A stretch of DNA of 10,672 nt from Bacillota bacterium (lineage in GTDB: Bacteria > Bacillota > Sulfobacillia > JABLXB01): NCBI GenBank assembly GCA_024653225.1, contig JANLGA010000066.1, forward strand, positions 1 to 10,672, read 5' to 3'. Shown here piece by piece: positions 5,745 through 10,672 of the stretch (the stretch's first letter is position 1; every line of letters starts with the position of its first letter). Both the position numbers and the translations under genes were made by a program. The notes beneath the pieces are model-generated. The model did no database searches. It was not told the origin of the DNA and saw only the letters and a program-made list of their open reading frames with translations.

Positions 5745-6803
5745 GTGTCGCCGTTGAGGCAACGGGTCGCCGGGGTAGGACCGGTACAGGTGGGGCTGAC
5801 GTTCGTCGGGGCGGCGATCGGTGCCGGATTCGCCACCGGCCAGGAGTTGCTCCAGTTCTTCAATTTCTTCGGCAGGGACGGCTTATTCGGGATCGTCCTC
5901 GCTTCGGCCCTGCTCGGGTTGTTCTCCTTCAGCGTGCTTGAACTCGGACGGCGCCTGTCCGCCGGGACGTACGGCGATGTCATCCGCCACGCGGCCGGGG
6001 GCGTCGTGGGCGCGCCCGTGGACTACCTCGTCACATTTTTCCTGTTCGGCGGGTTGGTATCAATGGTGGCGGGTTCGGGGGCGCTCATGAATGAGCAGTT
6101 CGGGTGGAACCCGTCGCACGGTGCGGTGCTCCTTGCGGCGTCCGCGGCGGTAACCGTCATCTTCGGCCTGGAGGGCATAGTGGACTCCATGGCGATACTG
6201 GTCCCGGTGATGCTCGCGGGCACGGCGGTCACCGGGCTGACGGCGGCGCTCAAGACCGGGTACCTCATTCACCCGAACTACTGGCGGAGCCCGGCCTCCG
6301 CCCCCATACCGTTCTGGCCTGCCTCGGCGGTCGTATACGCGTCTTACAACCTGGTGCTCACGATGGCTGTACTGGCTCCCCTGGGCGCCCGGCTCGGGTC
6401 GCGCGAGGACAGCGTGCGCGGGGCGATAGCCGGTGGAGCGGGCCTCGGGGCGGCGGCGATCATCGGTTATGTCGCCATTGCGTCGCACCTTCCCGAGGCC
6501 GCCGCGTACCAGGTCCCAATGATGTTCGTCGCCGGCCGGATTCACCCCGCGTTGCGCACCTCTTACGCGCTGATTATCCTGGCATCCATATACACTACGG
6601 CCGTTACCGCGCTTTATGGGTTCATCACCCGGGTGGCTCCCGCCGGTCCGGCGAGGACGGCCGTCGTCATGGCCGCCCCCGCGGCCGCGCTCGTTCTCGC
6701 CTCGCTCGGGTTCACCACGGTGGTTCGCGTGCTGTACCCTTCGGTCGGCATATCGGGGCTCGTACTGCTCCTGGCGCTCGCCGTCGAACTGCCCACCCTC
6801 TAG
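5745..6803 (+). CDS. YkvI-family multi-pass membrane protein (putative transporter)
   Basis: A 352-residue, strongly hydrophobic protein with about ten predicted membrane segments (near residues 16-33, 47-66, 91-112, 122-142, 150-168, 187-212, 223-248, 270-293, 302-322 and 328-348). The N-terminal block VGAAIGAGFATGQELLQFF (21-39) is the hallmark of the Bacillus YkvI family, which is related to the LeuT-fold amino acid transporters; substrate and function are not established in the family. Length fits YkvI. Start options are GTG 5745 (AAGG 6 bp upstream) and TTG 5754 (GAGGGG 8 bp upstream), differing by three residues. It follows gyaR by 84 bp on the same strand and may import or export a compound related to the upstream pathway. 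Its 3' end faces the aminopeptidase gene 11 bp away. Confidence 0.82.
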   Translation: MSPLRQRVAGVGPVQVGLTFVGAAIGAGFATGQELLQFFNFFGRDGLFGIVLASALLGLFSFSVLELGRRLSAGTYGDVIRHAAGGVVGAPVDYLVTFFLFGGLVSMVAGSGALMNEQFGWNPSHGAVLLAASAAVTVIFGLEGIVDSMAILVPVMLAGTAVTGLTAALKTGYLIHPNYWRSPASAPIPFWPASAVVYASYNLVLTMAVLAPLGARLGSREDSVRGAIAGGAGLGAAAIIGYVAIASHLPEAAAYQVPMMFVAGRIHPALRTSYALIILASIYTTAVTALYGFITRVAPAGPARTAVVMAAPAAALVLASLGFTTVVRVLYPSVGISGLVLLLALAVELPTL

Positions 6804-6814
6804 GGCGATCCGAC

Positions 6815-7771
6815 TCAATGGAGGAGGAGCTTGCCCCCCGCTATCACCCTTGACCCGTCGAGATAAAGGTCCGGCGCCCTGACCACGCCGTCCAGGTGGA
6901 CCCCCGCGGAGACCTTGCCGCCGAAGGAGGAGTTCGTCCCGAGCGCGACGTGCACCGTGCCGAGGACCTTCTCGTCCTCCAGCACCACGCCTCTGAGCGT
7001 GGCCAGGGGATTGCATCCGACGCCCAACTCGGCCAGGTTTCTCGCCTCCTGCGTCTCGCCCAGCACCTGCAGCAATTCCCGCGCGCCGGGCCCCCGAGCC
7101 GATTGCAGTATCCCGCGCCGGAACTCCAGGACAAGCGGCTCCGACATCACCCCCCCCAGCATGGAGCCGTCAATTGCGATTTCCCCCTCCGCGGTGCCCT
7201 CCACGGGGGCTATGAACGCTTCCCCGCCGGGCAGGTTACCGAACGCCCCGGGCCGATCGATCATCCCCGTGTCGGCGAGTCCGGTCCTGCCCTCGAGGGA
7301 CATCTCGAGCCTCAGCCCGCCGCCGGTAATGATCGCGCGCCGGGCATTCGTGAGCATCTCGGCGATGACCATCGCGGTCTTCGCCACCACGGCGTAGTCC
7401 GCCCTGAGAGCGCCGCCCTCGAATATCTCCCGGGTGATGCCTGGGAGCGTTGCTATCCTCGCCCCGCCCTCGCACGCCTCGCGCCTGGCGCGGGTGTGCG
7501 AAAGGGAGAAGCGGGTCGGGCAGACGACCACGTCGGCCCCCTTCATCGCCTCGGCAACGGCGCGTGGGGGCTCTTCCCCGTTGCGACTGCCGGTGGGCAT
7601 CACCATGAGCATCGGCCTGGCCCCCAGCTCGAACCCAAAGCCCCATATTTCCCGGGCTATGGCCTCGGTGGAATCATCCGTGACGATCAGCAGATGTTCG
7701 TTGCCCTTCACCTTCAGGCAGTCCCGCAGGATCGTGCCTGCCGCAGCCCTCGCGGGCGCGCTCTCAGACAT
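6815..7771 (-). CDS. M29-like aminopeptidase (leucyl aminopeptidase / thermophilic aminopeptidase family)
   Basis: This 318-residue cytoplasmic protein matches short members of the aminopeptidase T/M29 group. Likely metal ligands fall in characteristic blocks: Glu184 in NLPGGEAFIAPVEG, Glu248 in NLAELGVGCNP, His274 in LGTVHVALGTN, and His292 and Asp294 in GVHLDGVVRAPDLYLDG. M29 enzymes remove N-terminal residues using two divalent metal ions; related proteins of this size include NicX-type 2,5-dihydroxypyridine dioxygenases, so peptidase activity is likely but not certain. It is shorter than AmpS/PepS (about 410 residues) and lacks part of their N-terminal domain. The ATG start is supported by GGGAGG on the minus strand (7781-7786), 9 bp upstream. 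It stands alone, converging on the ykvI-like gene and divergent from the receiver gene. Confidence 0.85.
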   Translation of the reverse strand: MSESAPARAAAGTILRDCLKVKGNEHLLIVTDDSTEAIAREIWGFGFELGARPMLMVMPTGSRNGEEPPRAVAEAMKGADVVVCPTRFSLSHTRARREACEGGARIATLPGITREIFEGGALRADYAVVAKTAMVIAEMLTNARRAIITGGGLRLEMSLEGRTGLADTGMIDRPGAFGNLPGGEAFIAPVEGTAEGEIAIDGSMLGGVMSEPLVLEFRRGILQSARGPGARELLQVLGETQEARNLAELGVGCNPLATLRGVVLEDEKVLGTVHVALGTNSSFGGKVSAGVHLDGVVRAPDLYLDGSRVIAGGKLLLH

Positions 7772-7863
7772 CCGTCTCGACCTCCCGAGTAAGCGTTATC
7801 CTTCGACACTCGCCGCACAGCGGACGGGGCGACCCGGGCTGTAATTCGTTAACCGCGAGCGGA

Positions 7864-7899
7864 CTCCTTCCCCCCGCGCTTCGCGCTGCAGGGGTGGAG
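7864..7899. other. Compound GC-rich hairpin
   Basis: Outer arms CTCC (7864-7867) and GGAG (7896-7899) pair. Next come CCCC (7870-7873) with GGGG (7891-7894), and an inner GCGC (7876-7879) with GCGC (7883-7886) closed by TTC. Small internal loops separate the three helices. No T tract follows on either strand, so it is not a clear terminator. It may be an RNA structure in the receiver leader or an upstream binding site. Confidence 0.35.
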
Positions 7900-7926
7900 G
7901 ATTTCGCCGGACCGCACGCGCATGGA

Positions 7927-7936
7927 GGAAATTTCC
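7927..7936. other. 10-bp perfect palindrome GGAAATTTCC
   Basis: A self-complementary AT-centred decamer in otherwise GC-rich intergenic DNA, 59 bp upstream of the receiver start. Such a site could bind a dimeric regulator. It cannot be assigned to a known operator from sequence alone. Confidence 0.3.
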
Positions 7937-7953
7937 GGTCGCACATCGTATGT

Positions 7954-7994
7954 CCCGGTGACTGGAACATGTACGTCCACCGGGGGGTGTTCCA
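7954..7994 (+). promoter_or_regulatory. Two interleaved inverted repeats abutting the receiver gene start
   Basis: Repeat one is CCCGGTG (7954-7960) with CACCGGG (7978-7984). Repeat two is TGGAACA (7963-7969) with TGTTCCA (7988-7994). Both are perfect 7-mers, and their arms alternate in the order 1-2-1'-2', the layout of an H-type pseudoknot or of two mutually exclusive hairpins. The G-run that serves as ribosome binding site (7982-7987) lies partly in the first stem, and the TTG start follows the last arm directly. The pairing is visible; translational control is inference. Confidence 0.4.
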
Positions 7995-8414
7995 TTGAGA
8001 CCGACAGTCCTCGTGGCCGACGACGACGAGGCGGTCCGGTACGTGATAGGGGTCGCGCTGAAGAGGGAAGGGTTCGAGGTCCTCACCGCCAGAGACGGTT
8101 TCGAGTGCATCTCGGTCGCTTCTTCGGGAGCCCCGGAGGCGATCCTGCTCGACCTGCGCATGCCCCTGGCGGACGGATTCGAAGTGCTCAGGAGGAGAAA
8201 CGAGTGGGACCCCGTCAGGAGGGTACCCGTATTCGTCATCAGCGGGAGCGAAGAGTACGACCGACAGGCCTCGGCCGCCCTGGCCGACGTCGCGGGGGTG
8301 TTCCAGAAGCCGTTCGACCTTGTCGCCCTGGTATCCGCCGTGAAGTCCGCGGTCGAGAGAGCGAGGTCCGGAGGATTGGGCGTCTCGCCCGCCGAAGGGG
8401 GCGGCGACCCGTAG
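7995..8414 (+). CDS. Stand-alone response regulator receiver (CheY-like) protein
   Basis: A 139-residue single-domain receiver with no output domain. The acidic pocket is Asp9-Asp10-Asp11 (VADDDEAVR), the phosphoacceptor is Asp53 in LLDLRMP, the switch Ser is Ser83 in VISGS, and the conserved Lys is Lys105 in QKPFD. All key residues are intact, so phosphorylation by a histidine kinase is expected; no kinase is in the window. Residues 120-139 form a Gly/Pro-rich tail. The TTG start preserves the first beta strand (PTVLVADD) and follows a G-rich ribosome binding site; no better in-frame start exists. Single-domain receivers act through protein contacts, for example in phosphorelays or motility, and the target here is unknown. 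Confidence 0.87.
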   Translation: MRPTVLVADDDEAVRYVIGVALKREGFEVLTARDGFECISVASSGAPEAILLDLRMPLADGFEVLRRRNEWDPVRRVPVFVISGSEEYDRQASAALADVAGVFQKPFDLVALVSAVKSAVERARSGGLGVSPAEGGGDP

Positions 8415-8608
8415 GGGTCCGGTCGGCCCGAGATTCCGCGCCGGGATCCCTGCGTCTTGCCACGCGCTCATCCACTGAGTAGAGAACAAGTCGCCCCGAG
8501 ATCGCCCGGTTGTCATCTCCCACGAAGGTATTTTCCTTTTGGCGGCGAATTAAGGCTCTAGGACATTTGTGCAAGGAACGTCATGTGTTCAGACAGGGAG
8601 GGTTCGGG
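8415..8608 (+). promoter_or_regulatory. Intergenic region upstream of the RmlD-type gene, with AT-rich patch
   Basis: A 194-bp gap. At its left edge GACCC (8406-8410) and GGGTC (8415-8419) flank the receiver stop codon as a small hairpin without a T run. The patch 8528-8570 is clearly richer in A and T than the surroundings and probably contains the promoter for the downstream genes; TTGTCA at 8510-8515 and TTGGCG at 8539-8544 are possible -35 elements but no good -10 is spaced correctly. The strong ribosome binding site AGGGAGGG lies at 8595-8602. Confidence 0.3.
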
Positions 8609-9490
8609 GTGCGCATCCTGGTCACCGGTGCATCTGGAATGTTCGGGGAAGACATCGCGGAGGTCCTGGAGGAGAAGGGTCACGACGTGATCCGCTTCAA
8701 GGGAAGGTCGCACGTGGACCTGTGCGATGCCGCCGTCGCGATCCCCGCCATCAGGGAGGCGCGACCCCAAGCGATCGTGCACGCCGCGGCGTGGCGGGAC
8801 ATAGACCGGTGCGAGACGGAGCCGGTCTCGGCGTTTGAGAACAATGCGCTTGGAACCAGGAACGTGATGCTCGCGGCGACCGGGATGGACTGCAAGGTCG
8901 TGCACATCAGCACCGACGCGGTTTTCGACGGGGAGAAGGGGACCCCGTACCACGAATTCGATTCACCCAACCCAATCAACGTCTACGGCCTGACAAAACT
9001 CGCTGCAGAAAACGAGGTTCGCAGCTTCGTCCGACGACATTTCATCGTGAGGGTCCCCTTGCTCCTCGGCCTCGGAGGTCCGCCCGGGGCGAACCTCATA
9101 GTGAAGACCGTGGAGAAGGCCCGTAAAGGTGAAGAAATCGTGGCGGCGTGCGATCAAGTGGCCTCGCCCACCTACACGAGGCATGCGGCGCAAATCGTGG
9201 AGCGTCTGCTGGGGACGGACCTGTACGGCACCTACCACGTGTGCAATGCGGGATCGGGGTCGAGGTGGGACGTCGCGGTGGAAATACTGAGACTGGCCGG
9301 GTATCCCACCGCCCGCGTGCGCCCGGTGGCGTCCGCGGAATTGAGGCGCCCGGGTCCCAGGCAGCGCTACGTCGTTATGACAAGCATCTGCCTCAAAGCC
9401 GTGGCCGAGCAATGCCTCCCCGATTGGCGAGCCGCGCTCTCCGAATGCATGAAGGTCATGGCGGAGCGCCGGCCGGAGCTGTTCTCGTAG
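8609..9490 (+). CDS. RmlD-type dTDP-4-dehydrorhamnose reductase family protein (extended SDR)
   Basis: A 293-residue NAD(P)H-dependent short-chain reductase of the RmlD substrate-binding family. The Rossmann motif is GASGMFG at residues 7-13. HAAAWRDIDRCE (58-69) matches the RmlD HAAAYTxVDxxE block, and STDAVFDG (101-108) matches STDYVFDG. The catalytic pair is Tyr126 and Lys130 in VYGLTK. The C-terminus shows the RRPG and LPDWRAAL elements typical of the family. RmlD makes dTDP-L-rhamnose for cell-surface glycans, but no RmlA, RmlB or RmlC is nearby, so another nucleotide-sugar or a different role is possible. GTG 8609 is chosen because AGGGAGGG lies 6 bp upstream and the first beta strand starts there. 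An in-frame ATG at 8510 would add 33 unrelated basic residues. Confidence 0.85.
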   Translation: MRILVTGASGMFGEDIAEVLEEKGHDVIRFKGRSHVDLCDAAVAIPAIREARPQAIVHAAAWRDIDRCETEPVSAFENNALGTRNVMLAATGMDCKVVHISTDAVFDGEKGTPYHEFDSPNPINVYGLTKLAAENEVRSFVRRHFIVRVPLLLGLGGPPGANLIVKTVEKARKGEEIVAACDQVASPTYTRHAAQIVERLLGTDLYGTYHVCNAGSGSRWDVAVEILRLAGYPTARVRPVASAELRRPGPRQRYVVMTSICLKAVAEQCLPDWRAALSECMKVMAERRPELFS

Positions 9491-9516
9491 CCCGCCGCCG
9501 CGCGGATTTCGAGTGC

Positions 9517-9536
9517 CGTCCGTGTATCTGCGGACG
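9517..9536 (+). other. Small hairpin between the RmlD-type and E1 alpha genes
   Basis: CGTCCG (9517-9522) and CGGACG (9531-9536) form a 6-bp stem with an 8-base loop in the 73-bp gap before the E1 alpha gene. No T tract follows, so read-through into the E1 genes is possible. It may be chance in GC-rich DNA. Confidence 0.25.
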
Positions 9537-9563
9537 AGCATATTGTCGGAAGGGTGACATGGC

Positions 9564-10541
9564 GTGGACGTTCTCTCCGAGTGCGGATTGGCCCCCGAAC
9601 AGGCCCTGGACATGTTGAGGAAGATGCTTCGTATAAGGGAGTTCGAAGAGCTCGCCGACCAGTTGTTTGCCCAGAAGAAAGTGCAGGGGACCACTCACTT
9701 GTACGTGGGCGAGGAAGCGGTCGCGGTGGGCGCGTGTGCGGCCATCGGGCCGACGGACCTGATAACGAGCACGCACAGGGGGCACGGCCACTGCATCGCG
9801 AAGGGCGCGGATCTTCGCAAGATGATGGCCGAGCTCCTCGGTAAGGCCACCGGGTACTGCAAGGGGAAAGGCGGATCCCTTCACATAGCCGATGTGCCCT
9901 CGGGCAATCTCGGCGCGAACGGCATCGTGGGCGGCGGCATCGCCCTCGCCGTCGGCGCCGCGCTCTCCAGCCACATGCGGCGATCGGGCCAGGTCGTGTT
10001 GTGTTTCTTCGGCGACGGGGCGGCGAACCAGGGCGTGTTCCACGAGTCTCTAAATCTCGCCGCGATCTGGAAGCTCCCGGTCGTCTTCATCTGCGAGAAC
10101 AACGCGTACGCTATGTCCACACCGGTGGCGAAGGCCTTCTGCGTGAACGACATAGCCGTGCGGGCCGTATCGTACGGGATGCCCGGGGAGACCGTGGACG
10201 GGAACGATGTGATCGCCGTGTTCAAAGCGGTCTCGCGGGCGGTGGAGAGGGCGAGGGGCGGAGGAGGCCCCTCGCTGGTGGAGTGCAAGACGTATCGGTG
10301 GAAGGGCCACTCGAAGGGCGACGCGAGAAAGTACCGCACGCGCGAGGAAGAACAGCAGTGGCGCGAGCGGTGCCCGATCAAGCGATTCCTCGATGTGCTG
10401 ACGGCGTGCGGCATCGTGACTGAGCAGCAGGCGGCCGCCGAAAGAGAGAAGGCCCGGCGGGAGTTGGAGGATGCCCTGGACTTCGCGCACGAAAGCCCGT
10501 TCCCCGACCCGTCCGAAGTGGCCACGGACGTGTACTGTTGA
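9564..10541 (+). CDS. Thiamine-diphosphate-dependent dehydrogenase E1 component, alpha subunit (PdhA/AcoA type)
   Basis: The 325-residue alpha chain of a two-subunit E1 that decarboxylates a 2-oxo acid (pyruvate or branched-chain) or cleaves acetoin, and passes the acyl group to lipoyl E2. Visible blocks are RIREFEELADQLF (23-35), HLYVGEEAVAVG (45-56) and STHRGHGH (69-76). The thiamine-diphosphate motif starts with GDGAANQG (150-157) and ends with the Asn pair in CENNAYA (177-183). The YRWKGHSKGD and KYRTREEE segments correspond to the loop that is phosphorylated in eukaryotic PDH. Length fits AcoA-type enzymes. GTG 9564 has GGAAGGG 9 bp upstream; ATG 9612 is a weaker alternative. The beta subunit gene follows after 16 bp. 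Pyruvate versus acetoin cannot be resolved here. Confidence 0.92.
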   Translation: MDVLSECGLAPEQALDMLRKMLRIREFEELADQLFAQKKVQGTTHLYVGEEAVAVGACAAIGPTDLITSTHRGHGHCIAKGADLRKMMAELLGKATGYCKGKGGSLHIADVPSGNLGANGIVGGGIALAVGAALSSHMRRSGQVVLCFFGDGAANQGVFHESLNLAAIWKLPVVFICENNAYAMSTPVAKAFCVNDIAVRAVSYGMPGETVDGNDVIAVFKAVSRAVERARGGGGPSLVECKTYRWKGHSKGDARKYRTREEEQQWRERCPIKRFLDVLTACGIVTEQQAAAEREKARRELEDALDFAHESPFPDPSEVATDVYC

Positions 10542-10557
10542 AGAGGGAGGGGTTTCC

Positions 10558-10672
10558 GTGTCGGAGAGAACGTACGCTGAAGCCATAAGAGAGGCCCTGA
10601 GGGAAGAAATGCGCCGCGACGAGAGGGTGTTCCTGATGGGCGAGGACATAGGCGTGTACGGTGGGGCGTTCG
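10558..10672 (+). CDS. E1 component beta subunit (PdhB/AcoB type), N-terminal fragment
   Basis: The first 38 codons of the gene; it continues beyond the right edge. The peptide runs MSERTYAEAIREALREEMRR and then contains VFLMGEDIGVYGGAF, the standard start of the transketolase-like beta chain, where the Glu of GEDIG lies at the thiamine diphosphate site. GTG 10558 is preceded by GGGAGGGG 5 bp upstream. The gene order alpha then beta with a short gap is that of pdh and aco operons; E2 and E3 genes would be expected to the right. Confidence 0.92.
   Translation, partial: MSERTYAEAIREALREEMRRDERVFLMGEDIGVYGGAF

Larger units (their letters stand above)
7772..7994. promoter_or_regulatory. Divergent intergenic region between aminopeptidase and receiver genes
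   Basis: A 223-bp gap that should hold promoters in both directions, though I see no convincing -35/-10 pair on either strand. It is rich in symmetry. There is a compound GC hairpin at 7864-7899, a 10-bp palindrome GGAAATTTCC at 7927-7936, and two interleaved 7-bp inverted repeats at 7954-7994. The only AT-rich pieces are near 7841-7852 and 7929-7934. No small gene with a plausible ribosome binding site and coding character is seen. Confidence 0.5.

Noticed and set aside
6060..7016. 318-residue minus-strand open frame spanning the end of the ykvI-like gene and of the aminopeptidase gene
   Set aside because: It overlaps two well-supported genes and encodes an Arg/Gly-rich chain without recognisable motifs.
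6896..7792. 298-residue plus-strand open frame opposite the aminopeptidase gene
   Set aside because: Shadow frame; the minus strand has a strong ribosome binding site and the metal-ligand motifs.
7922..8482. 186-residue plus-strand frame starting at ATG 7922
   Set aside because: It overlaps the receiver gene in another frame, starts inside the palindrome region without a spaced ribosome binding site, and its product is Arg/Gly-rich.
8510..8608. N-terminal extension of the RmlD-type protein from ATG 8510
   Set aside because: It would place 33 basic residues before the Rossmann beta strand and bury the AGGGAGGG site that fits GTG 8609.

Overview
This window looks like GC-rich, densely packed bacterial chromosome. 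Several traits suggest a high-GC member of the Bacillota (Firmicutes). They include strong GGAGG-type ribosome binding sites, frequent GTG and TTG starts, a YkvI-type membrane protein, a short M29-like aminopeptidase, and an AcoA/PdhA-type two-subunit E1. This placement is inference from gene content and style; no rRNA or other marker gene is present.

Positions 1-5660 appear to be one plus-strand transcription unit. It starts inside livH and continues through livM, livG and livF, which form the membrane and ATPase parts of a branched-chain amino acid-type ABC importer; any binding protein would lie to the left. These genes overlap by 4-8 bases. They are followed by a maleate isomerase/Asp-Glu racemase-superfamily enzyme with two catalytic cysteines, a class II (fuculose-phosphate-type) aldolase, an orphan PTS EIIA of the galactitol type, and a GyaR-like glyoxylate/hydroxypyruvate reductase. 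A YkvI-family transporter-like protein (5745-6803) lies 84 bp further on and may belong to the unit or have its own promoter. Together this reads as an uptake and catabolic cassette for a small hydroxy- or dicarboxylic acid, with cleavage to a short aldehyde or oxo-acid and NAD(P)H-dependent reduction. The substrate cannot be named from sequence.

A minus-strand M29-like aminopeptidase (6815-7771) converges on the ykvI-like gene with only 11 bp between them. It diverges from a stand-alone CheY-like receiver protein (7995-8414) across a 223-bp region rich in inverted repeats, including two interleaved 7-bp repeats directly before the receiver's TTG start.

The right end carries an RmlD-type reductase without the other dTDP-rhamnose genes. 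After it come the alpha subunit and the first 38 codons of the beta subunit of a thiamine-diphosphate 2-oxo acid/acetoin dehydrogenase E1, an operon that runs out of the window.

I see no tRNA, rRNA, CRISPR array, insertion sequence or phage gene. The features most worth a second look are the Liv/isomerase/aldolase/EIIA/reductase cassette and the RNA-like inverted repeats in front of the aldolase and the receiver gene.
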